From Gammaproteobacteria bacterium (GTDB lineage: Bacteria; Pseudomonadota; Gammaproteobacteria; Steroidobacterales; Woeseiaceae), in NCBI GenBank assembly GCA_029881015.1, contig JAOUNK010000067.1:1-11706 (forward strand): a stretch of 11,706 nucleotides of DNA, given 5' to 3'. The stretch's first letter is position 1. Each line of letters opens with the position of its first letter. Positions 7,576 to 11,706 of the stretch are shown here, one piece after another. Under the pieces are notes generated by a model. It was not told the DNA's origin, ran no database searches, and saw only the letters and a list, made by a program, of their open reading frames with translations. A program made the position numbers and the translations under genes.

Positions 7576-7878
7576 TCAACTTCCCGGATCTGTGAATATG
7601 CCGACCGCGAGTTCGGCCCAGATGTAGATGAACGCCGCAACGAAGATACCGCCGGTGATTAGTCTGAGCTTTACCGGGACTCTTCTCGCCACCAGCACGA
7701 AGACGCTGGCGATACAAAAAAGTAGCGAGCCCATAGCGATGAAATCGGTCAGGCGCCAATCGACTTCCGTCGTAAACCGCATTGCAATCAAGGGAACGAG
7801 CAAGATCGCACACGTGGCGAGCCCGATCCAGGTGAATATCCTGTTCTGAAAAAGCAGACCGTTGGTTTCTTGGTTCAT
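7576..7878 (-). CDS. Three-helix membrane protein, uncharacterised
   Basis: The 100-residue protein has three hydrophobic segments (about 15-33, 45-63 and 72-93) separated by short loops, including FTTEVDWRLTDF and a basic ARRVPVKLR. It resembles a widespread family of small bacterial membrane proteins with a conserved TxEVxW...DF loop and a C-terminal W-x-x-LAVG stretch (here WAELAVG). No function is established for these. The ATG at 7878 has GGGGA about 8 nt upstream. It lies between the SUFU gene (24-nt gap) and the M23 peptidase gene (10 nt to its preferred start), consistent with one operon. Confidence 0.75.
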   Translation of the reverse strand: MNQETNGLLFQNRIFTWIGLATCAILLVPLIAMRFTTEVDWRLTDFIAMGSLLFCIASVFVLVARRVPVKLRLITGGIFVAAFIYIWAELAVGIFTDPGS

Positions 7879-7902
7879 CGTTCATTCCCCGCTACCGGAA
7901 GA

Positions 7903-8463
7903 TCAGCGTACTGCGCAGTTCTTACAGATACAAGATTGCCAAGCAGTGCTTATTGCTGAGTAACCGCGAACACCACAAGTACCAACACAGGTGACATAGT
8001 ACACGGAGACGATTCCAGTTTCGTAGTCGGCGCGAATTGGACCATTCGCCGGAATCCAGTGATACGGTTCGAACCATTTTCCGGATTCGAAGACGTAGCG
8101 GGCGATATTCTGCAGCAGATTACACACCCAGATAGGCTCTTCCTCGGGCGGCAATCGCGTTGCCAGTCGATAAGTCATTTCGAACCCGAAGCGACTGAAG
8201 TCGCCGCCGGCGGCTTCCTCATCATAGTAGAGCGAGGCATAGCCGTAGGTGCAAAAGTGCAGGTGTTCGTACCCGCCGTCGAAACACTCGTACGCACTGA
8301 TCCCGTCAATCGGATCGGGCCCACCGAGCATGTGCTTGATAAGCGTGCCCCAATGCTTGGGCTCTTGTCCGCGGTAAATCTCAATCAGACGAGAATCGAT
8401 CGCATCCCATCCGGGCGTGGCATCTTTTCCTTCGTACTTGCGCTTGTAGTCGTCGAGATTCAC
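7903..8463 (-). CDS. Suppressor-of-fused (SUFU) domain protein with altered C-terminus
   Basis: The 186-residue cytoplasmic protein matches the bacterial SUFU family over residues 15-155. Visible signatures are PGWDAID, EPKHWGTLI, GGPDPIDGISAY, HLHFCTYG, FGFEMTYRLA, EEPIWVCNLLQNIARYVFESG and ANGPI. Bacterial SUFU proteins are often found as immunity proteins of polymorphic toxin systems, but no toxin gene is visible here. After ETGIVSVYYV the family normally continues with a DPEL/TPNG segment, which is missing. Instead there is a tail with five cysteines (159, 163, 178, 180, 183). I found no continuation of the usual segment in the other two forward frames, so a simple frameshift does not explain it. 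The GTG at 8463 is the only start in frame (a stop lies 9 bp upstream) and has no clear ribosome-binding site. It sits 3 bp past an attC remnant. Confidence 0.8.
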   Translation of the reverse strand: MNLDDYKRKYEGKDATPGWDAIDSRLIEIYRGQEPKHWGTLIKHMLGGPDPIDGISAYECFDGGYEHLHFCTYGYASLYYDEEAAGGDFSRFGFEMTYRLATRLPPEEEPIWVCNLLQNIARYVFESGKWFEPYHWIPANGPIRADYETGIVSVYYVTCVGTCGVRGYSAISTAWQSCICKNCAVR

Positions 8464-8465
8464 AT

Positions 8466-8506
8466 TGACAGATTATCAGGAGACAGGGTGCGGCGCCTCG
8501 TCAGGT
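8466..8506 (-). repeat. Truncated attC remnant
   Basis: Read on the minus strand this starts with an R''-like ACCTGAC and continues through GAGGCGCCGCAC and an AATCTGTCA end. It parallels the first 41 bases of the four full sites, which read ACCTGACAAGGCGCTGCAC and CTATCTGTCA at the same places. Homology stops at 8466; the second half and the R' box are absent. It contains the stop codon of the DUF2784 gene. Its R'' pairs with the TTAGGT that begins the DUF2784 cassette with one G-T wobble, so it is the cognate, broken attC of that cassette. Confidence 0.75.
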
Positions 8507-8926
8507 GGCGTCATGATTCTTGCGGGTGGTAAACGGGGCCGGACGAACCCAGTACCAACCGGCAATAACCAGCAAGCCGAAGATCGTGTAGCACAGGACA
8601 AATACCCAGGCCGGAGCGTTGTAGTACAGGAGGGCTTCTAACCAATGCGATATGAAAGTACCGGGGTAAGTAGCATCACCGGCCCTCTCGCGTAGTGCCA
8701 TCTCCCAGGTCGTGAGCGGACAAATGATGCCTAGCCACGACTGGAAAACTACAACACCGATAGCAATGAGGTGTGATACGCGGAACCACCGGTTCCGAAC
8801 CCAGCGCCACGAAAGCAGCTTGCCGGCAAAGACGAAGACCAAGCCGAAGATGACGAATGCGACGAAAAGAGCGTGCGTGAACAAGAGCGCGTCCGCCGCT
8901 AGCAGATAGACGGTCTTCCATTCCAT
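8501..8926 (-). CDS. DUF2784 family membrane protein (cassette gene)
   Basis: The 141-residue protein matches DUF2784: ADALLFTHALFVAFVIFG, RWVRNRWFRVSHL, QSWLGIICPLTTWE, a YPGTFISHWLEALLYY stretch and a C-terminal helix PAWVFVLCYTIFGLLV. It has about four membrane segments (near 8-34, 50-67, 90-102 and 106-127). The family's function is unknown. The ATG at 8926 lies only 12 nt into its cassette, and the cassette's own R' bases TTAGGT provide the only plausible ribosome-binding sequence (AGG, 8 nt upstream). The stop TGA lies inside the R'' box of the downstream attC remnant. Confidence 0.88.
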   Translation of the reverse strand: MEWKTVYLLAADALLFTHALFVAFVIFGLVFVFAGKLLSWRWVRNRWFRVSHLIAIGVVVFQSWLGIICPLTTWEMALRERAGDATYPGTFISHWLEALLYYNAPAWVFVLCYTIFGLLVIAGWYWVRPAPFTTRKNHDAT

Positions 8927-8932
8927 CGTGCT

Positions 8933-9034
8933 ACCTAAGGTGTAGGCTAACTTGAAACCAGCGTACGGCGGCGATCTTGCGAATGCAAGAAAGATGACGG
9001 ATAGCCAGGAGGCCAGTGCAGCGCCTTGTTAGGT
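8933..9034 (-). repeat. attC site of the lipoprotein cassette
   Basis: Minus strand, 102 bp: R'' is ACCTAAC (9028-9034), a full match to RYYYAAC. The central stem region contains TGGCTATC and TTGCATTCGCAA. The R' position holds CTTAGGT (8933-8939), where the first G of GTTRRRY is C. This is the most divergent of the four full sites in its second half. The lipoprotein gene reads through most of it and stops at the TAG at 8947-8949. Confidence 0.85.
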
Positions 9035-9774
9035 AGCCGGCTGAGGTCGACTCGGCAGAATACGATTTCGTTGCTCGGTGGGGTCGGACTCCACTCCCCT
9101 CCCAGCACTTCAATCTCATGGACCCCAAGATTGATTAGGTCAGCGACAGAATAGTACCAGCCGTCAGTATGCCCCTCGCCGCAACGAATCTCTTCAAGCT
9201 GTCCCAGAATCGTAATTCGCTGGTCGACATTGACAGTTTCGAAAAAGTGGCGTTCTTTTTCGAGCCATTTAGCAACGATGGGATCAAACTCATTCGAAAA
9301 CTGTTCCGGATCACAGTCAAATAGCTCGTCGTACCATCCGTCCTTCTCGCACTCGGGCGGTTCCGCAATGCCTTGCTGGGTCGCGCCTCCATGCCACATG
9401 AGGAAAGAATGTTGCTCGAGAAGCTTCTTTCGCCCAGCCGTAAACACATAGTTCGCACAAGACGATATGCAATAGGCCGGAACATACACATCCAAGCCAA
9501 ACTTGTGGATTAACAGGCCGAAATCGATACCCGCAGAAGCATCACCCCCGCTACTCGTAATTGAAAGTCTGCCGGGCACTTTTTCCAGCGAGTCCAGCAG
9601 CTTAGCCAGATGGTCGTAGGCCTCGACCGTTATCGTGCCATTGAACACGATTTCCACGTCGGTGGCACGGAGGGTGAAAGAACGGTCGGAGCGAGATTGG
9701 TCTCGGTTAGTCGAACAACCTGAAACAAGGCAAAGGGCAAGAAATAGAATGATATTTCGAATGTACTCGGCCAA
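8947..9774 (-). CDS. ClpP-fold periplasmic lipoprotein, COG3904-like (cassette gene)
   Basis: The 275-residue protein has a signal peptide with lipobox LVSGC (Cys20), so it should be lipidated and face the periplasm. The core (about 38-215) resembles the SppA/ClpP-like serine hydrolases grouped as COG3904: ITSSGGDASAGIDFG forms the glycine-rich turn. CISSCANYVFTAG holds the likely nucleophile (Ser105), and FLMWHGG (His128) may supply the base. It could cleave periplasmic or membrane peptides, or be inactive; substrate unknown. From about Leu247 to the end (LPNKALHW...) the protein is encoded by the attC site, because R'' is read in a frame without a stop. The family-like part therefore ends near 240. 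The TTG at 9774 gives a proper signal peptide and has GGGAG some 13 nt upstream; a GTG four codons earlier (9786) is possible. The frame is open to 9879, but that reaches into the preceding attC. Confidence 0.8.
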   Translation of the reverse strand: MAEYIRNIILFLALCLVSGCSTNRDQSRSDRSFTLRATDVEIVFNGTITVEAYDHLAKLLDSLEKVPGRLSITSSGGDASAGIDFGLLIHKFGLDVYVPAYCISSCANYVFTAGRKKLLEQHSFLMWHGGATQQGIAEPPECEKDGWYDELFDCDPEQFSNEFDPIVAKWLEKERHFFETVNVDQRITILGQLEEIRCGEGHTDGWYYSVADLINLGVHEIEVLGGEWSPTPPSNEIVFCRVDLSRLPNKALHWPPGYPSSFLHSQDRRRTLVSS

Positions 9775-9797
9775 GGTATCGACGCACACTCCCGGCT

Positions 9798-9899
9798 GCC
9801 CAACGTTAAGCCAACTTGCGACCAGTATCTGGCGGCCTACTTGCGAATGCAAGAAAGGTGACAGATAGCCAGGAGGCACGGTGCAGCGCCTTGTCAGGT
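9798..9899 (-). repeat. attC site of the endopeptidase cassette
   Basis: Minus strand, 102 bp: R'' is ACCTGAC (9893-9899), with G for the consensus A. The body is AAGGCGCTGCAC, TGGCTATCTGTCA, TTGCATTCGCAA and CAGATACTGG, and R' is GTTGGGC (9798-9804), a full match to GTTRRRY. TATCTG and CAGATA, and TTGC and GCAA, are nested inverted pairs that would form the folded single-strand recombination substrate. The TGA of the endopeptidase gene lies inside R''. Confidence 0.9.
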
Positions 9900-10583
9900 T
9901 GCTGGCTCACAACTCACCACGAAGTCGACATGGTAGTGCTCATCGTGCCGGACCCAGGAACGCTTGGTAGAAAACTGAATATTGGCCTTTAGATAGGGCC
10001 ACCGACGCGACTCGTGAAGGTAGGGCTGCAACTCTGGCGCCAGTATAACCCGCCAGATATCGCCATCACTCTCCTTCGCCTTTTGGTGTAGATGATAGAT
10101 ATGCTCAGCTATCGCATCGAAGTCGATAGTGAAATCGTCTAGCCGGCCCTCGCCATCAAACTCGAGGTCATAGCCCCACTTATTCAGAACATTGGTTGGT
10201 AGAGGGACGGACTCGCCCTCGACGTTTCGCACTGGAACCATGAAGTCGACGGAAAGGCCGTTCCTGTGGGTCTTATGCGGCTCGAACTCTCCGCCCTTCT
10301 TCTTACCCGTTTCTCCGTAAACGAATACCGTGTCAGGCAGGCTTGTTTCAAGCTCTTCATACGCCTTTAAGACGACGGTGTGTACCCAGCTATGAACGTA
10401 TGTCCGGCCGAGAAGTCGGGCCATCGTTGAGTAGGACTGGAAGTTGGCGCCGCTAGCCGGGAGATTCCAACCGTTCTCCAAGCGGCCATTTGAAGTCGTT
10501 CCGTAGCAAGTACTTGGTTCGCGAGCCTCAGTGTGAACACAGCAAAGGAGCATCGAAATGATGAAAACTAGGCGGCGGCTCAT
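9894..10583 (-). CDS. MepA/M74-like murein endopeptidase (cassette gene)
   Basis: The 229-residue protein has a signal peptide (about 1-20), so it is probably periplasmic. It carries the LAS-type metallopeptidase motifs: His106-x-x-Gly-x-x-x-Asp113 in HRNGLSVDF, and RHDEHYH with His213, His216 and His218. The second motif resembles the RHDDHFH-type stretch of penicillin-insensitive murein endopeptidase MepA. Family members cut peptide cross-links in peptidoglycan. The sequence between the motifs is unlike MepA proper, so it is best called M74/M15-like. The ATG at 10583 has GGAAG 7 nt upstream, only 22 nt into the cassette, so it probably relies on read-through transcription or a very short leader. 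The stop lies inside its attC R'' box. Confidence 0.8.
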   Translation of the reverse strand: MSRRLVFIISMLLCCVHTEAREPSTCYGTTSNGRLENGWNLPASGANFQSYSTMARLLGRTYVHSWVHTVVLKAYEELETSLPDTVFVYGETGKKKGGEFEPHKTHRNGLSVDFMVPVRNVEGESVPLPTNVLNKWGYDLEFDGEGRLDDFTIDFDAIAEHIYHLHQKAKESDGDIWRVILAPELQPYLHESRRWPYLKANIQFSTKRSWVRHDEHYHVDFVVSCEPAT

Positions 10584-10599
10584 CCTCTCGCTTCCTGCG

Positions 10600-10701
10600 A
10601 CTTAACGTTAAGCTAATTTGCGACCAGTATCTGGCGGCTTTCTCGCGAATGCAAGGAAGGTGACAGATAGCCATGAGGCACAGTGCAGCGCCTTGTTAGT
10701 C
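10600..10701 (-). repeat. attC site of the higBA cassette
   Basis: Minus strand, 102 bp: R'' is GACTAAC (10695-10701), one mismatch to RYYYAAC. The body is AAGGCGCTGCAC, TGGCTATCTGTCA, TTGCATTCGC and CAGATACTGG, and R' is GTTAAGT (10600-10606), a full match to GTTRRRY. R'' pairs perfectly with the GTTAGTC at the far end of the same cassette (11329-11335), as expected for one excisable unit. It lies 5 bp after the higA stop codon. Confidence 0.9.
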
Positions 10702-10706
10702 TGCTC

Positions 10707-11003
10707 TTACGCGGTCGCCTCAAACTGGATTCTCTGCACGTTGGAAAGGTTGGCGGACTGTCTGGCTTGCCAGAGATCATAGTTGTCCTGCATCGCTAAC
10801 CAGCTCTCCGGAGTACGGCCCAAAGCCTTGGATAGCCTTAGAGCCATCTCCGGACTCACAGAACTCTGCTCCGACACGATACGAGTTAGCGTTGAAGCGG
10901 CCACGCCCAAGCTTTCGGCCAATGACCGAATACTAATATCGAAAGGCTCGATATATGTCTCCCGGATAAACTCGCCCGGGTGCGGGGGATTATGCATGCC
11001 CAT
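10707..11003 (-). CDS. higA: HigA-family antitoxin (cassette gene)
   Basis: The 98-residue protein begins with the HigA signature NPPHPGEFIRETYIEP. It has an HTH_3-type DNA-binding domain (about 22-75) with recognition region ESLGVAASTLTRIVSEQ and the family's VSPEMALRLSKALGRTPESWLAMQ. It should bind and neutralise the HigB toxin encoded just upstream and, as a complex, repress the shared promoter. The ATG at 11003 overlaps the toxin stop as TGATG; a second in-frame ATG at 10997 is possible. Toxin-first order is the norm for higBA. Length is normal for the family. Confidence 0.93.
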   Translation of the reverse strand: MGMHNPPHPGEFIRETYIEPFDISIRSLAESLGVAASTLTRIVSEQSSVSPEMALRLSKALGRTPESWLAMQDNYDLWQARQSANLSNVQRIQFEATA

Positions 11004-11281
11004 CAGTGATAATCCTCGTAATCCAAAACGTAAACATTTCTATCTCTAAACTCGAATGTTAGCCGCCAGTTTCCGCTTACCCAGATCGACCATCGATCTT
11101 TCGCCCGTCCGCTGAGAGGATGTAGCCTGTATCCTGGAAGGTCCACATCTCCTATGATCTGAGCGGTATCGAGGGCCGCCAGTTGTAACCTCAGTCGACT
11201 AGCATGATTGGCCTGTATTCCTGCCTTGGTCCCGGTTTCGAAATACTTCCGGAGACCCTTATGCTTGAATGACATGATCAC
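11003..11281 (-). CDS. higB: HigB-family toxin, RelE/ParE superfamily (cassette gene)
   Basis: The 92-residue protein matches HigB along its whole length: SFKHKGLRKYFETG, AGIQANHASRLRLQLAALDTA, LPGYRLHPLSG, DRWSIWVSGNWRLTFEF and the terminal VYVLDYEDYH. HigB toxins of this group are ribosome-dependent mRNA endonucleases that stop translation. The GTG at 11281 gives the family-like start MIMSFKHKGL; the ATG at 11275 is two codons shorter and also plausible. Neither has a Shine-Dalgarno sequence. The promoter upstream predicts a transcript that begins almost at the GTG, so translation may be leaderless. Gene integrity looks complete, so the pair could stabilise the cassette array. Confidence 0.93.
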   Translation of the reverse strand: MIMSFKHKGLRKYFETGTKAGIQANHASRLRLQLAALDTAQIIGDVDLPGYRLHPLSGRAKDRWSIWVSGNWRLTFEFRDRNVYVLDYEDYH

Positions 11282-11287
11282 GGCAAC

Positions 11288-11316
11288 AGTATAGCGCGTT
11301 GCGCATCACGCAACAA
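11288..11316 (-). promoter_or_regulatory. higBA promoter with overlapping palindromic operator
   Basis: On the minus strand a -35-like TTGTTG (11311-11316) and a good -10 TATACT (11288-11293) are exactly 17 bp apart. Between and over them lies a perfect inverted repeat, GTTGCG-N5-CGCAAC (11298-11314), a natural site for HigA or HigBA autorepression. The predicted start of transcription is about 11280-11282, at the higB start codon. Lying within the cassette after its R' box, this gives the cassette its own regulated promoter. Confidence 0.6.
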
Positions 11317-11328
11317 GTGGAGTGAGCT

Positions 11329-11430
11329 GACTAACGTTAAGCTAACTTGCGACCAGTATCTGGCGCGGCCGTTGCGGATGCAAGGGCCGTGACAGATAGC
11401 CAGGAGGCACAGTGCGGCGCCTTGTTAGAT
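11329..11430 (-). repeat. attC site of the rightmost (partial) cassette
   Basis: Minus strand, 102 bp: R'' is ATCTAAC (11424-11430), a full match to RYYYAAC. The body is AAGGCGCCGCAC, TGGCTATCTGTCA, the inner hairpin TTGCATCCGCAA flanked by GGCC on both sides, and CAGATACTGG. R' is GTTAGTC (11329-11335), one mismatch to GTTRRRY. The inner stem has compensating changes relative to the other sites (GGCC pairs), consistent with selection on the folded structure. It lies 6 bp after the stop of the membrane-protein gene. Confidence 0.9.
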
Positions 11431-11436
11431 TGCATT

Positions 11437-11706
11437 CTACGAGCTTGCCTTTACCCACTCACGCCGAATTAGGTGAAGGCGCCGTAGATAGAAAAGTTGA
11501 ATGATTGGCTCAATCCGGATATTTGTGCCGCCTGACAAAACCATGCTGATTATGCACAGAGCCAGTCCGATATAACCGTTGGCCAAGCAGCCGGTCACCC
11601 CCCAATCTTTACGGAAAATCAGACCATACGCGGTCGTACCCATGAATAGGTACAACGTCGCCATGGCGAAAGCGTAAGGATGAAGTGCGGGGCCCTCATA
11701 GGTAAA
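11437..11706 (-). CDS. Membrane protein of unknown function (cassette gene, N-terminus beyond window)
   Basis: The frame ending at the TAG at 11437-11439 stays open to the window edge, giving at least 89 residues. It starts with FTYEGPALHPYAF before an internal ATG at 11664. Two hydrophobic segments are visible (from ATLYLFMGTTAYGLIF and GYIGLALCIISMVL), followed by a basic tail (YLRRLHLIRREWVKASS). The charged start of the visible part and lack of a ribosome-binding site before 11664 suggest that the true start lies to the right. I do not recognise the family. Confidence 0.6.
   Translation of the reverse strand, partial: FTYEGPALHPYAFAMATLYLFMGTTAYGLIFRKDWGVTGCLANGYIGLALCIISMVLSGGTNIRIEPIIQLFYLRRLHLIRREWVKASS

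Larger units (their letters stand above)
8466..11706 (-). mobile_element. Integron gene-cassette array (five cassettes, outer two incomplete)
   Basis: Genes here are all on the minus strand and separated by attC sites in the same orientation. Cutting between G and TT of each R' box gives cassettes 11335-11706 (partial membrane protein), 10606-11334 (higBA), 9804-10605 (murein endopeptidase), 8939-9803 (ClpP-fold lipoprotein) and 8466-8938 (DUF2784, cut short). Base composition is visibly less GC-rich than the region to the left. No integrase or attI is in view; by standard integron polarity they would lie to the right. The near identity of all sites suggests a chromosomal integron or an integrase-less attC cluster rather than a mobile resistance integron. 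Confidence 0.88.

Noticed and set aside
7906..7945. Second attC remnant at the end of the SUFU gene
   Set aside because: TATCTGT and GTACGCTG are shared with attC sites, but spacing is wrong and no R'' or R' box is present. Probably chance.
7903..8010. Simple frameshift hiding the normal SUFU C-terminus
   Set aside because: Reading the other two frames after residue 155 shows no DPEL or TPNG-like continuation.
9775..9879. Lipoprotein gene start in the preceding attC (up to 9879)
   Set aside because: It would translate the second half of another cassette's attC and bury the signal peptide behind about 35 residues. The TTG at 9774 gives a proper lipoprotein signal.
8933..11430. Repeats considered as a CRISPR array or as MITE/REP elements
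   Set aside because: Units are 102 bp with gene-sized intervals, not short repeat-spacers. There are no terminal target duplications, and every copy lies at or across the end of a gene in the same orientation with R''/R' boxes. attC fits better.

Overview
The window looks like a chromosomal segment of a GC-rich gammaproteobacterium, probably marine or aquatic. Two things suggest this. One is a complete proteobacterial dedicated sortase (Pds-type) locus, a family combination known mainly from marine Proteobacteria. The other is an array of near-identical attC sites, as in sedentary chromosomal integrons. The species cannot be named from the sequence.

Region 1 (1-6068) is GC-rich core DNA. It holds the tail of an upstream gene, a translationally coupled Nudix hydrolase, and then the sortase locus. 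A minus-strand pair encodes a VIT/vWA surface protein with a C-terminal sorting signal and its class GN sortase. A divergent plus-strand pair encodes the response regulator PdsR and the histidine kinase PdsS. The kinase has a large extracytoplasmic part that begins with a CBM9/DOMON-like segment. The simplest model is that PdsS senses an envelope or extracellular cue, PdsR acts on the 120-bp divergent intergenic region, and the sortase attaches or processes its one local substrate.

Region 2 (6023-8463) is a tightly packed minus-strand cluster. It encodes a truncated-looking SUFU-domain protein, a three-helix membrane protein, an M23 (LytM) peptidase, a small two-helix membrane protein with a TTG start, and a six-helix membrane protein. 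Gaps are short (10-24 nt) or absent (ATGA overlap), so it looks like one transcription unit with an envelope theme.

Region 3 (8466-11706) is visibly less GC-rich and is an integron gene-cassette array read on the minus strand. Four attC sites of 102 bp each (8933-9034, 9798-9899, 10600-10701, 11329-11430) sit just after, across or within a few bases of the gene ends. A fifth, half-length attC remnant (8466-8506) ends 3 bp before the SUFU start codon. From upstream to downstream (right to left) the cassettes carry a partial membrane protein, a higBA toxin-antitoxin pair with its own promoter and operator, a MepA/M74-like murein endopeptidase, a ClpP-fold lipoprotein whose C-terminus is encoded by its attC, and a DUF2784 membrane protein. 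No integrase is present. If the array has one, it should lie to the right of the window.

No stretch longer than about 300 bases lacks a gene.
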